Shown: positions 36,899 through 49,152, counted from the stretch's first letter. The stretch: 64,000 nt of DNA from Pseudoscleropodium purum (GCA_963969395.1 OZ017804.1:8432001-8496000); one strand, 5' to 3'. Made by a program: numbers and translations. Notes: generated by a model from the sequence alone, not told the origin.

Positions 36899-37235
36899 TC
36901 AATCAATGATTGATTCAACACAAGATCAATTATGTATTGATTTAATACTATAAATGCACTTTATAAATTAAAGTTTGAAACAATACTAGATATGTACTTA
37001 ATTTGATAAATTTCAATACAAATTTAGTGTCAACTCAATAGCATAAAAAAAACATTGAAATAACACTCAATCAATGATAGAATCAACATTAAATCAACCA
37101 CACGTTGATTTAGTGCTAAAATAGCATTTTATGAATTAAAGTTTGAAACAATATTAAACATACATTTAATTTGATATTTTTTTGAATACAAACTCAATAT
37201 CAATTCAATCAAATTAAAATCTGTTGCAAATTCAT
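36899..37235. repeat. Two-copy tandem repeat, period about 169 bp
   Basis: Copies start with tcaatcaatgat near 36899 and 37068. They share gatttaatactata or gatttagtgctaaa, then aattaaagtttgaaacaata and atttgata. They are diverged by about a fifth by eye. Nothing coding. Confidence 0.6.
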
Positions 37236-37239
37236 TTGG

Positions 37240-39040
37240 GCTACTCAAATTAGTGTCAATTCTAGTCCTAGTCCTCAATTTACACTTCAAAGGCATGATG
37301 TTCTAGACCAAATTCCAAGTTTCATTCTCCTCATTTCAATGCTAGGGAAAATAATGTTACATTAGATGCTTCAAATTAGTTGAAGACATAACTAGTGCGG
37401 ATCATTACAATACAACATGTCAACATTTCATTATCTTAAAAAAAAACATCAAATTCTCTACTTCTCTTCATCTAACCTCTAATTTTTGCCTTCAATGCTT
37501 CCATATCGTATTGTGCTTGCATTGACGATCAATAATAAAGATGTTTGTGGCTCAAATAAATTATGATTAATGCCATTGCTAGGACAATAAAAGTGTTGCA
37601 TAGATCCATGAAACAAAACTAAATTCAACAATTCAGAGAAAAGGTTCATCTCCAAAAGCTTTTGAAGAGGTTTGATTGTATTAAAGTTTGATTATAAATG
37701 GCAACAGTCAAAATGCAACCTTCCTCAAAACAAGTCACAGATGAAGCCTCCAAAGGACATTCACATTAGAAGCAATTTGCACAAGCAAAGGCAATTTGAT
37801 TCCTCTGTACCTCGCCTTCAAATGGCAAATTAATCTTGAGCTACCCTTGCGGCTTGCCTTTGAACTGTAGACCAAATGTAGACCAAATGTCAACGTTGAA
37901 TGACTCCCGTGAATCTTAGACAAAGCAATTCTAAAGGAATGCAACCACATTGTCAAGTGGGATATAATTAATTATATATCTTATGCATTTCACTACCCTC
38001 TCTAATGACACTACCTTGGGGGACAAATGGGACTCTAAGTGTGCACTCATATTTATTCACAACTTGATATGTGGGAGTTGCTAAATCATATGTATATACA
38101 ACATGAGAGATTTTAATTAAAATGGAATGTGTAATAACAAATTTCGCTACAAATTGTTTTCCTGAAGTTCAAAGGTAAAATAGTTTGTGCCACATACACC
38201 CTTAGAAATATAAAAGTGACTATTACCTCATGCCCAACATACAATCTCTAAGATCCATTAATTAGTGGGTTAGAAATCTCATTGGCATGCTAATACTTTG
38301 CAAATTAAGATTTGATATTGATCCTACACAGGTGAACAACCCTAATATTATATAGCAAGTCAAAATGGTTACTTGCAGGAAATGGCTAGCAACAAAATAT
38401 TTTGTAGCTCTCAAATCCTTAATCTTAAGTAAAAACGTGACTAATCAGTGATACCTTAGTCAAATTCACTATCTTCAGCTACACTATTTACCACTAAGCA
38501 TTGGTCAACAATGTTATGAGTAGTAGTACCTTGGGCAACCTTGCTCTTCCTTTTCATCTTTCCAATCTTTAAAATTACATACAGATTTGACTTTCCTATA
38601 AGCAATTAACACTTGGGTCATATAAATTTGAGTCTATCTACACAAAGTTAGTTAAGCTATAGGATTTGGGTTCAATTTGAGATTAGAGAAGAATATAGCA
38701 TGCAAATTTGATTTCATGAGACTAAATCCAAGCTTCAATACAATAGTCTCTCTCCTTGGAATGTAGTTTATAACCCTTTTGCTCAATGCAAGTCCTTCAA
38801 TCAACCCAAAATACAAATCTAAATGCACAAGATTCAATAAAACAAAATGATATTACATTATAAAACTAAATCTTTTGCACACTAATAAAAACATTAGCCC
38901 TAATGTGAACCAAATCATGGTAGTTGTAAAAGACTAGCAAAGTTTGCAATCAAGTAAATATCCTCAAAACCCTAAGATTGCATAAGCAAATTGAAAATGT
39001 TTCTATAGCTCAAAATTTTCTTGCTTTCTTTAGAAGTGGC
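37240..39040. other. Intergenic, no gene recognised
   Basis: Frames are short and show no motifs. The sequence is uniformly AT-rich, with no repeat boundary I could define. Confidence 0.4.
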
Positions 39041-39046
39041 TATAGT

Positions 39047-39097
39047 GACAAAAGTTAAAAGCAAAGAAGTCCCAATACTTTGCTTTTAACTTTTGTC
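39047..39097. repeat. Perfect 20-bp hairpin
   Basis: gacaaaagttaaaagcaaag at 39047-39066 is followed, after an 11-base loop, by its exact inverse complement at 39078-39097. No target duplication or larger element is seen around it, and no coding context. It could be the core of a foldback element or a small-RNA hairpin. Confidence 0.75.
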
Positions 39098-39696
39098 ATT
39101 GACATGTGGAAACCAAGATCAAAAGTAGAACAATATGGATCATTGGTCACCAAATCATGAATTTAAAAAATTTAAACAATGAATTACAATATGACCAAAT
39201 GTGCATGCAATGCTTAAATTCAACTAATTCACTACTTTTTTACACTGATCACGTGGCGCATGTTAATGAACTTGGTCTTAACTGCTTTTCTAATTACTTT
39301 ATGAGCCGAAAATGCATGGATGGATGATCAGACTTCACGTCTCTCCCTAAAACTGCAAGCTGCATCTAATCAATCAAATAAACTTAGAAGTCAATGGTCA
39401 ATCAAACAAATATAAAGTCAGTTGAAGCCAAACTGAGCAATGACTATTGAGCAAGCCTAGGTGACATACATCCTAGTACCTTACTAGAAACTGAATCCTA
39501 AATAAAATCTAATCAATGCCCTAAATTGCACAAACTTATTAGCACTTCATAGTTGGTAACTTAATGCTTGACGTTTTTTCTTGCATGAACTTGCATCCAA
39601 AAATGATAAAAAAAAAAGAAGACAATTGATAAAAAAAACAATATTCTAATATTACATAATCATAATTCATAGCATGTATAAAACTCACCACATGCA

Positions 39697-39852
39697 TACA
39701 GAAGCTAAACTGTTCTAGTGTGACGTGAACAAGATTAGTTCGATCATAATGTGCTTTGTGTAACACCCTTCCAACTGCATCATGAATAGCCTTTGAACCA
39801 TATGGATCCACTACACTGTCTTCATGAATGCAACTTTGCCAATTACTTCCTG
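39697..39852 (-). pseudogene. Exon-like segment, product not recognised
   Basis: On the minus strand a ttcttgtggtacag acceptor-like end is followed by 53 open codons (SNWQSCIHEDSVVDPYGSKA, then HDAVGRVLHKAHYDRTNLVH, then VTLEQFSFCMHV), and then GTGAGT, a good donor. Composition looks protein-like, and codon use is unlike the surrounding random frames. I know no family for it. It lies about 260 bp from another protein-like stretch on the same strand (40109-40312), so both may belong to one unrecognised gene or element. Confidence 0.35.
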
Positions 39853-40108
39853 TACCACAAGAAAATCAACCAAATGAATATACAAATTTTAAAATGTATA
39901 ATAAATAAATAAAAATAGAAAGTTGGGACTACATCTTTAGTTAGGGCTAAATGTACATTTGTATGAAGCACACATATTCACCTTCCAATCTTCCATGCTT
40001 CAATTTTGGAGCCATCTATATTATTTTTGGGTCTTAGATGACCCAATAGATGGTAGAATTTTGTTCGCAACTCGCTTGTCATAAGCCCTTGTAGATAATA
40101 TATGTTTT

Positions 40109-40312
40109 TCATGGCAAAATGTCGCAAGCTACCTTGTTTCCTTCACCCAATGGACCCCATTCCTTATCAAACTTTGTACATACCAGATCATCCTCATTCA
40201 CATCAAAAGCTGAAAGGATGCACTCCTTTACCACCTCTTTAGAAGGATACATGGTGGAAAAAAGATGGCTTCCATATAGAAGCTTGGTTGCCACATTTGT
40301 CATGATTTTCAA
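40109..40312 (-). pseudogene. Protein-like open segment, product not recognised
   Basis: The 67-codon frame contains VATKLLYGSHLFSTMYPSKE, VVKECILSAFDVNEDD and TKFDKEWGPLGEGNKVACD. It looks like part of a compact folded protein and not chance sequence (balanced charge, few low-complexity residues). In the next frames a continuation (LQGLMTSELRTKF, GHLRPKNN) suggests frameshifts downstream. No domain is recognised. It could be a decayed multicopy gene or part of a transposon. Confidence 0.35.
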
Positions 40313-40339
40313 TCATGAAGAATGGTTCATATGTTAGTA

Positions 40340-41135
40340 TGTCTTTGTAGATTAGTAATTTAATCATATTATATTCTAAAATAGATGAATTATTTTAAAA
40401 AAACACATTATTCAATGTCTAGTGTTTTTCAATCTTTTGGCTCTTATCTAACCTAAAATCTTACATAATGCACTTTAGACAAATGAATTTTGTGTGTTAT
40501 TTTTGACTCATTATTTTGTCAATTTCAACTAAGTAAACTTATAGTATGTCATTCCTCTTGTGTGGTAGGTGCACCATGACATGGGCATTGAAGTTTAATT
40601 GATTCAACTACCATTTAGTTTTTACTCAAAATAACTTTAATTTTTTAATTATAGATACAATATAAGGAAAAAGATATACCTTCACTTGCACAATTTGGCA
40701 ACAATTTGGGATGTCATTTTTCTCTTGATATTATTTCAGCACTTCAGTAAATATAGCTATTTGCTTTGATTGAACACAAGTGAGCTTTTTGAGCTACTCA
40801 CTTCACAACTTTTCAAATGTTGTTCTGTTGACTATCACAATATTGCCTATGGTCTCACATTCAACTCCTTGTGCTGCCTGATTTGGAGGAATTGCTATCA
40901 CACGAGATTTGCATCCAACAACTTTAAAGAAAAAAACAGAAGTAAAAGAAATAAAAGAATAAGTAATATTGAAAGAAGTTTAGAATAATAACGGATGGTA
41001 TTGGGACACGAGATAATGGAGTTTGAGGGGGTGTATTTTGACTGAGGTGCAGTTGTGAACGAGACACACTTTGGCTATGGATTCAGCTAGTCCTCCAAGC
41101 TTGCGGACTCTTGAAGGTTGCCTTAGCAAAACAAA
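40340..41135. other. Intergenic, no gene recognised
   Basis: AT-rich, with no motif. The frame at 40770-40988 has no family signature. Confidence 0.4.
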
Positions 41136-41350
41136 CACTAGAAGAAACCTATGTCTAAGTTGATAGATTTTTCTAGACATCTAATATCTCGAGCCGTATT
41201 TTAATGTCAACAATTACGTCCACTGTAACATGAGATGTTACAATGGACATAATTGTTGACATAAAAACACAGCTTGAGATATTAGATGTCTTGAAAAATC
41301 CGTCAACTTAGACATGCAAAAATCCAAAAAAATCTAGGCTCCTTCTAGTG
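41136..41350. mobile_element. CACTAG-type hairpin MITE, copy 1 (215 bp)
   Basis: It begins CACTAGAAGAAACC and ends CTCCTTCTAGTG. Nearly the whole element folds back: ctaagttga, ctagacatctaatatctcga and tgtcaacaatta on the left are answered in inverse on the right (tcaacttag, tcttgagatattagatgtct-type sequence, taattgttgaca). The loop is near 41225-41240. No open frame is present. The flanking triplets aaa and gga do not match, so the target duplication has been lost or the site rearranged. Confidence 0.75.
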
Positions 41351-42779
41351 GGATGTTACAATTTGTAACATAAGCATAATATGGCAAGTTAGAAGTTTGA
41401 GTTTCACATCCTAATATGTGCCATTCAACAACATCTTAGTATTTAATATGTAGATGCATGAATTATGACATCTACAGAGATATTTCCAACACATGTACCA
41501 GGTGATTCATGGATGCATGTAGAATCTTTCGGAATGCAAGGTATTGTGGTTTGACTAGGGATACGAGTATTCTTTTGTCCCTATATATTCTTGAAGGTAG
41601 CTCTTATAAGATGCATATTGCATTCACCTACATAGTAATCCAAATGTTTTCATTTCAAATCATTGTTATGTATACTCTCCAAACAAATAATCATCTCAAG
41701 AAATCTCAAGCAATGCAATATATACATACATATGTGAGATATTTTAAATTTTATTAGATATATTAATAAATCCTCTTTTCTTTCTGTCACTGTCTAATAT
41801 AACCAGATATGGGTTGTGACTTAAGGTGCATTCAACTATTACAAATGTTCACATAATCACATTGGCTTCTAAGACTCAATTCTTATAACAATCAATTTCC
41901 TTATTTGAATTTCACAACTTAATCCATCAAGTTTGTACCAACTAACTTAATCAATCACATTACTCTACCATTCTTAAATCCTATAAGCTTCTCAATTACT
42001 GAATTATCTATTTGAGAATCTCATAGGTTATATAAGAACATGTCTCACATGCCACATATTACATGTTCTCATATAACTTGTCAGATGATTTGAGAATCTC
42101 ACAGGTTATACATCATTGCTATAGACATGTGAGGAAGACATCATTGCTATAATCAATTTGACAAAAGCCATTCCAATTGTTGTAAGCCCTAAATTAAAGA
42201 TGAAAATTAATTGAGAAAGTTGATGGTGAAGCACTTGAAGTTTGTATAAAAGAGGTTCAAGAGGTACCAAATTAACCACTAATACTAAAGTAGCAAGTCT
42301 GATTAGATTTACCACTCATTGAGAAGAAGAACTTATAATTGGTGCAGCTCCATAGCACCAAGCTCACTAAGGGGACCATCCGAAATCTTTGTGTGACATG
42401 ATTGTTCAATCTCTAGGACTTGTTGAAGACAACCATGTTGGTCTCGAAAGCATCAAGCACCAAATTTTCCTTCTCATATTTGACGTCTAGTGCTATAACA
42501 TTACAAGATGCCAAGCCTAGCGTTACAAAGTAAAAATTGCATTTAAGTTGGTTCTATTTGAAACACATGCAACCTTAGTCAATTCTTGTAGCAATGATGT
42601 CTTCCTCACATGTCATGTCTCAAAATGAATCCAACCACAAGAGGATCCACAATTGTATTCCAAAAGAAATTGAATAAGTGCATCATTCAATACAATTTCT
42701 CCACTTGATCCCACAGACTTCAAATTAGACTAATCCAAGAAAATCTATGATCACTAAAGCGATTTAAGTAGTGTGAGAT
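41351..42779. other. Intergenic with short direct repeats
   Basis: The phrases gagaatctca-aggttata (about 42014 and 42092) and catcattgctata (about 42111 and 42139) each occur twice. No gene is supported. Confidence 0.4.
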
Positions 42780-43948
42780 GTAGTTCCGCATACCACACTA
42801 CATCGTTGTGAGGGTCGTCAAGCAAACCAATAACAACATAAGAATGGCATCCATATTGCACATTTGGACTACAAAAGCTATAACACAATAGACAACAAAG
42901 AGAGCTCTGATCTAGAGTTTGAGACATACCTTCTACATCATTTGATGCAGTTTGGCTTAACTACAAGTAAAGATCAAATTGGATAGATTGTGAACTTGGA
43001 GCACTTGATTTGGTAGGGCACCTAGGTTGACCCATCCTAACTAGTTGTCTCTCAAGTTGTTTTGCACCTTTGACAACCTTTTGGTGTTTGAATCTGCTGA
43101 GATGATTTCTCAAATTGGCCTCCAATGTCTTTCTTGGTAGGCAAAAAACCATCAATTCCCTACAGTAATAGACTGCCCATTCTTAGACTTTGGCTGTGGG
43201 TGATCCTCAAAATTCATGTTCTTGGTTGTACAATAGTTTTTAATGTGTACTACGCTTACAATGTGCAATTGCCTAAAATTATTGAACAAGTTGTCAATTT
43301 GCACTTTCGTGTGGTTAGTATTGCCCCCCTTTTACAGTCCTTCTTGCATTTGGTGCACTATAGTTTCACGATGCCACATCCATTTAGATCAAAAGTCTTC
43401 ACCCACTAGTTGTGGTCATCCAAAGTGACCCACTTCAACTCAACCCTTAACTTCTTCGCTCTCTCCAAATATCTATTGGTAATAGTAATTGGAAGAAGCA
43501 TAGACTGAAGAGAATTATTGTCAACCTCGTCAAAGTTTGTACTGCCACTCATTCAATATGAGCCAATGGGTGGAGGAGTAGGATTTTCTCCTTTGACTTC
43601 AACAAATTGCATTGCTTCCTCCAAAAGAACTGCGTATTCTACAATAGCTACAGTGAACAACCCATCAAAGAGGTACCGCCGCTTGTTGCCATTAACATTT
43701 GCTTTGTTAGCTGCCCTAATCACGTGAACTTCTCTCCAAAACTCATTAGGTTGCTCCAACTTCTTCCTCACATGCCTTTTGTCTTCTATGTCCTAGAAAT
43801 CGAATGCCTACTTTAACATGTTGTTCAATTCTAAAGACAATCTCAATGCCTCTAAAGTGGAATCTCCTTCAACATCAAGCTTCCCAAGGTATTCTTGTTC
43901 AGACGCATTGGACTTCAACATCCATACTGTGACCTTTTCAGGAGCCAT
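42780..43948 (-). pseudogene. Decayed gene of an unrecognised family with zinc-finger-like motifs
   Basis: From an ATG at 43948 one frame reads VTVWMLKSNASEQEYLGKLD and STLEALRLSLELNNMLK. It then crosses two stops to DIEDKRHVRKKLEQPNEFWR and EVHVIRAANKA. It continues, with further stops, to KLRVELKWVTLDDHN and a CTKCKKDC cluster (about 43330-43355). In a shifted frame come QIDNLFNNFRQLHIVSV and MNFEDHPQPKSKNG, then LEANLRNHLSRFKHQKVV (about 43060-43115), which has C2H2-style histidine spacing and is followed by a basic, Ser/Pro-rich tail. At least four stops and two frameshifts are present. The mix of a conserved N-terminal domain and metal-binding motifs suggests a multicopy, perhaps transposon-linked, gene family, but I cannot name it. 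Confidence 0.5.
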
Positions 43949-45160
43949 GTGAATGCCAAATGCGAAACCCTACCTCCAATCCCTAACTAAAAGCATCTGT
44001 AGGCTCAAACATAATTCACAACACAATGACCTAAACTACTCACTAATTTGCAGTAGAAGTTCGCAATGAAATCCTTCACCTAAAGCATCTGCAAACAACA
44101 TAAGGCCTACAACCTTACGTTGTCCACGAAACTGTTGCCCAAAATTAAGATTTGAAAAAAACACAAGGAAAAATGAATCCCAAAACCTTCAGTGGCAACC
44201 CTAATGTTTTCTCATTGAACCTTTAGTATCAAACGAAACACTCACTCATGCATCCAACATTCTTCATCCATCTGCTATCAAGACATGGGATTCCACCCTC
44301 AATACCTCCGTTATATTTATATTGTATTAAGTATAGTAGTAAAAGTTCAAATTTTTGGAAGGGATTTGGAAGGGGCTATTGTAGGAAAAAAAATTGATAA
44401 AATCTAGTAATACATAACACCCTTCATGATTTATAATGACTAGTAGTCCATTATGTGGATGCTAATTTACTTTGAATAATTGTCAAAAAAATTTAATTAA
44501 AAATACCCTTCATTTGTTTGCATGCTAACATCAAAAAAGGGAGAGGGCACCCCCCAAGGTTTGCATGCAATTTTCTACCACTACTGTTCACTACCCCCTC
44601 ATTGCCCTCAAGCTCAAATTACACCACTTTTGAACTTTTCCTATCAAATTTCTCTTGATGTTAGTTCAATGAGTACATCAATTACACCATGATGTTGTCA
44701 TTATTATTTTCATTTAAAAAAATGGTAATTACAATGATTTTAAAAAGAATGTTTTTTAAAATCATTTAAAACTCAATTGATATTTTTAATTATGAAAAGA
44801 TCAGATTAATTTATAAACATATATAACTATCTCATATAATGATGCAATAGACAAACCCACCATGTTTCCCCCAAGACAAAAAAATCCCCTCCCCCCCCCC
44901 CCCCCCCCCCTTGATCTTTGTGGGGAAAAAAATTGCCCCTCCTCCCCTCCCTTGTCATTGATTTAAATTTATCAAAAAAACTAATTGTTGTGCAGTACTA
45001 GCTGTTAATGGTGGAAATAAAATACATAACCCCCAAAGACCCTCAGCAATTATCCTAGAAAACCAAAGCCATTAATCATCACAAAGCCAAAAACCCTCAT
45101 CTATCAGAGACTATAGTTAGCATTTGATGAGGGCATGAGATTAGGGTTCCATGACATGCC
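43949..45160. other. Intergenic, with homopolymer and a dispersed repeat
   Basis: An uninterrupted C20 run lies at 44891-44910 within a C/A-rich tract. The stretch about 44608-44830 matches 48819-49060 (agctcaaa-tacaccactttt, gtacatcaattacaccatga). No gene. Confidence 0.5.
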
Positions 45161-45167
45161 ATTGTTG

Positions 45168-45364
45168 TGTATATATATATTGAACTTCAAGCTTAGGCTG
45201 CTACCTCAAGAGAAACAAGTACCTCTAAACAAAAAATGGAACTAGAGCTAAGTGAATGTGAGTATTGGAGAGAGTTCAACAAGTTCAAGATGAGATTCAT
45301 TCAAGTAATTCAGCAATTTAAGGTACCCATTGATGGCATTCCCTTAGGATTTAAGGTTGAATAA
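45168..45364 (+). CDS. Candidate small gene or first exon, unknown
   Basis: A TATATATATAT box (about 45169-45180) is followed, about 55 bp later, by an A-rich leader and ATG at 45236. The frame encodes 42 residues, starting MELELSECEYWREFNKFKMR, and stops at 45362-45364. The charged, helix-prone sequence could form a short coiled coil. An AAG|GTACCC junction near 45322 might instead be a splice donor, making this the first exon of a lost gene. No homologue is known to me. The evidence is only the promoter-like arrangement. Confidence 0.2.
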
Positions 45365-47502
45365 ATAGGTTGTGTGATTGCGTGCTTATTACCTTAGTAC
45401 TTTCTGTGATATTTGTTCCTTGCTTTGGTTTGGTTTTTGTTGTGACAAGAATAAAAGCTTTGTAGTGAGTTTTCGCTTCTTGTAAAGTCTCAAAGAATAA
45501 ACCAATAGCTCAAGCTCAAATTTTAGGGTTTAGGAGTCTATTGTTTAGTCACTTGATCACTTAGATTTGATATTAATTGTACAAACAATTCTTGCCAATA
45601 ATTGTCACAAGTTTCTTTCTTTTTTCTTGTATATGTTCTTTTTGTCCACAATGTCTACAATATCTAGTGGTATTGCCTTCAAGATCATGAATAAAAAGTG
45701 TAAAGCCTCTCAATGATTCTTATCTATTTGTAAAGTCTTCATTATGTGTAGAGAATGTTTTTGTTCACTTGTTCTCTTGTTCACTTCATTTTTAATTGAT
45801 AGGATTTCTATAATCAGGATGTATATTTATGGGGTTTTCTCAATATTTACAACTCTACACGTTATTGCTCAATATTCTAAGGTATGACCAACATCAAATG
45901 ATTTCTTGGAATTCTCTATTGGATTCAATAGAGATTCTCAAGCTACAATGCTTATATCGTATAAAATAGTGTAAATTGCTCTTAGACTAGTCACAAGTAT
46001 TTGTTACCTTCTAGTTCTTGGATTTCTTTTAAAAACACTTGATATTATTTTCAAAAACAAAAAAGTCTATTACTTTTAGAATTTGTTTAAAATTTTAACA
46101 AACAATGAAAAAATGATAGATGTATCCCCTTTTAATTCATATACAAGTTTTCTTAAAAGGTGATAGTTTGTCACTTTTGTCACTACCACCTCAAAATCCA
46201 TATAACTACATGCAAAAAATATCAAATTTTTAAATGTGTGTTTTAATGTAGAAATGTAATGAAGTTTGACCAAGTCAAACATGAATGTCCTTCAAGAGTT
46301 AGTATTTCAAGTATTGAAAATTGAAAATACTTTGTAGAAGGCTTCTATTCCTTGCATTTCAATGATCTCTTCTAAAAGAATAAAAAATAAAAATAAAAAC
46401 ATTGATAAATTCACTATATAAAATTTTGAAAATTGGCATTTTTTTTCCAATCAAATGGTGGATTATAGTATTAGAACAATACAAAGCAAATAGGTCAAAA
46501 AAAGATTTTAAAACACAATTTCATGGCCTCAAAGATGATTTTTTGGCCATTGCTCTTGAGGATCACTCAACGTTTCATGCCCTAAAAGGTCTAAAGAGCA
46601 TCTAAGTGGCAATTTTTCACTAATCTTTCAACAAGTAGACAAAAAGTCCATTAAATATGCATCCAAACTTGCTTTTGTATACAAATCATATTCCCAATTT
46701 GTATAAAAAAATACTTTTGTATACATTCAAAAATATAAATTTTGCGCACAAGCAAGTCAAAAGTTAAATTATACCAACTATCCTAAATCTCAAAAAAGAA
46801 AATTGGGATTGCAAGAATTTTCAAATATTAACCCTTAAACAATATTCACTTGTCTAAACGTTTGAGCTCTTGGACAATTATAGGTAGGTGGTGCAATTAG
46901 GAAAGTGTCTCTTTTAGGTGCATATACCTTAATGTATTATGGAGTAATCTCATGTTCTAAGTTATTTGTAAGATTGACATAACACAAATGCGAGGCTAAG
47001 ATATCATAAACTAGTCCTATTGCTATTTGTTTATTGTGGATCTTAGTCCAATTTTTATTTTTTTCTGTTTGTAGGAACACATGAATGAAGGCAATAAATA
47101 GATAGAATCATTCATATGTATATGTTCATATACAAAACATCTATTATTACTTACTTTCATCCAAATATTGGTGAATCTAGTATTTTTCTTAAAAGGATTT
47201 GGCGATTTCATCTATACTTTCACCCAATTCTTTTCAGTGTTAAAGCCAAAATAAAATAAAATATTGGAAATTTTTTGCCAAAACAAATTTGGCTAAGCCA
47301 ATCCTACAAAGCCATTCCACCATAGACCTTGCTTAGATGGTGAAGTACAAGTACACTACTTTCATATTGTTGTAGTAGTTACAACAAGGTTCATCTAAGT
47401 TATCGTTTTCATTGGTATAACCATCATAGAAGCATCCCTTGTGGTACTTTAAATGGTTCATTAGAGTGTTACTTTGAAGGTCTTATATGTTTGGCCAAGA
47501 AA
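45365..47502. other. Intergenic, no gene recognised
   Basis: The stretch 46196-46290 matches 49065-49150 (aaatgtgtgttt, aatgaagtttgaccaag), a fragment of a dispersed repeat. The other frames show nothing. Confidence 0.4.
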
Positions 47503-47505
47503 TAA

Positions 47506-47682
47506 CACTAGAAGAAACTTGTACGGTTTTTTATGACAAACTTTTTGTGGCATCCACTTGTTTTTATGTTATGTTTGATGTTACAACTAATGTCTTGATG
47601 TCATGTTTGATGTCATTGTTGACATAAAAACCAGTGGATGTCACAAAAAACATGTCATAAAAAATACGGGTTTCTTTTAGTG
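47506..47682. mobile_element. CACTAG-type hairpin MITE, copy 2 (177 bp)
   Basis: It begins CACTAGAAGAAAC and ends GTTTCTTTTAGTG (12 of 13 positions match as inverted repeats). TAA precedes it (47503-47505) and follows it (47683-47685), a 3-bp target duplication. Inner arms pair as well (tttttatgacaa, ggcatccactt, tttttatgt with their inverses on the right). It belongs to the same family as the element at 41136-41350. No coding capacity. Confidence 0.8.
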
Positions 47683-47685
47683 TAA

Positions 47686-48529
47686 GAGCCAATGTCCCTT
47701 GCTAATTGGTGCACATTGTCATAGGTTTAAAGAATTTTGATCATTGTTGTGCTATGTAGTCTCTCTTTAGTAAGCCCTTCAAAATGGAAAAGACAAGACA
47801 AAATATTATCATGATTACAAGTTGGCCCTTTTTTTTATTGTAGAATTGGTCCTCTTACCTCCTTTCGTTTCTCTTTTGTTGAATGAGGTGTCATGGCCTT
47901 GAATTGCACCACATAGGTTCACATCAACATTTTCTTAGGGGTGAAATATCATCAAAATTCACCCACCACTCATGTACTACGATTTTACTATATAAATCAA
48001 AGTGGTTGAAACTGTCTTTTTTTCACTAATTGTACTATTCGCTTATTGTATTTAGCCATCTAGCATTCTAGCCTTGTTTTAAAAGCTCACATTGCCACTG
48101 AGTTTGATAAGCTTTAGGCTATAATCACCTATAATATTTTCATTGTAGCCATACATTCTAAATAATATTGCCAAAACTTATCCATCGGATAACAACTTTT
48201 TGCCTACCCTAATTTGTACTTCAATGTCTAATACACTAAAGCATGTTCTCTAATGTACTTGCGTGTCACTATATTAGTTTTTTTATGTAAATAGATTAGG
48301 AATCAAGACTTCTATCAAAGTTTGGTGCCTATAGTCATCATTCCAAAAGTTTCAATTCTTAAACAAAATTGCTAGCCCCACAAGCATTTTAGAAGTCAAA
48401 ACCTAAATTTTCATGTGGTTCTTCATTTTAAATGTTTTGAAGTTAACTAATGAAATATAGCTCCAATAATCTACTTTTTACTATATTTTAATTTTTCCAT
48501 AAATTGTTAAAATTATAATTTTTGTGACA
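47686..48529. other. Intergenic, no gene recognised
   Basis: AT-rich sequence between two small DNA elements. No motif. Confidence 0.4.
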
Positions 48530-48537
48530 CTTTGAAA

Positions 48538-48800
48538 CAGGGTTGACAAATCAGTACGTCCGCCCCAAAATAGCGTCCGTAACCCGGACGTCTGGACGTC
48601 CATCCTCACGGAAACCAGCGGACGCAGCATCCCTCCCGCCGTCGGAAGGTGGACGGGCAGGGCGGACGGGGCGGGATGGGGCAGACGGGCAGACAGGCGG
48701 ACGGGGGGACAGGCAAACGAGACCGCGAATGTCAACGGACGCTACGGACACATCGTCCGCGTCCGGACGTCCCGGACGTCCAACCGTCCTATCAACCTTG
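48538..48800. mobile_element. GC-rich hAT-like MITE with 8-bp duplication (263 bp)
   Basis: The ends CAGGGTTGA and TCAACCTTG are inverted repeats with one mismatch. CTTTGAAA lies directly outside both ends (48530-48537 and 48801-48808), a perfect 8-bp target duplication as made by hAT transposases. The interior is strikingly GC-rich for this window and built of GGACG/CGTCC words. Both arms carry ggacgtc-type palindromes, with a G-rich ggacgggcagggcgg stretch in the centre. Open frames on both strands across it are products of composition. It was mobilised by an unseen hAT transposase. Confidence 0.85.
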
Positions 48801-49152
48801 CTTTGAAAAGAGTATCTTGAAAGCTCAAAATACACCACTTTTCAACTTTAAAAAAAATTCTCTTGGTGTGCTTTCAGAGCATACATCAATTACACCATGA
48901 TGTTTGACACTATTATTTCCATTTTTTAATTTCATACTATTTGAAGTATTTTTATAATTACTATATATGATTTTTATAAAGAAATTTCTTCAAAAAATCA
49001 TTTAAAATGAGATTATATATTTTTAATTATTAAAAAATGAGATTAAATTTAAGACATATATTACTATATGTGAAAAATATTAAATTTTTGAAATGTGTAT
49101 TTTCACATAGAAATCTAATGAAGTTTGACCAAGCCCAAACATGGAATGTCTT

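Noticed and set aside
48543..48838. Several 80-95 codon frames on both strands
   Set aside because: They all lie in the GC-rich hAT-like element, where stop codons are rare by composition. The Arg/Gly/Pro-rich products are artefacts.
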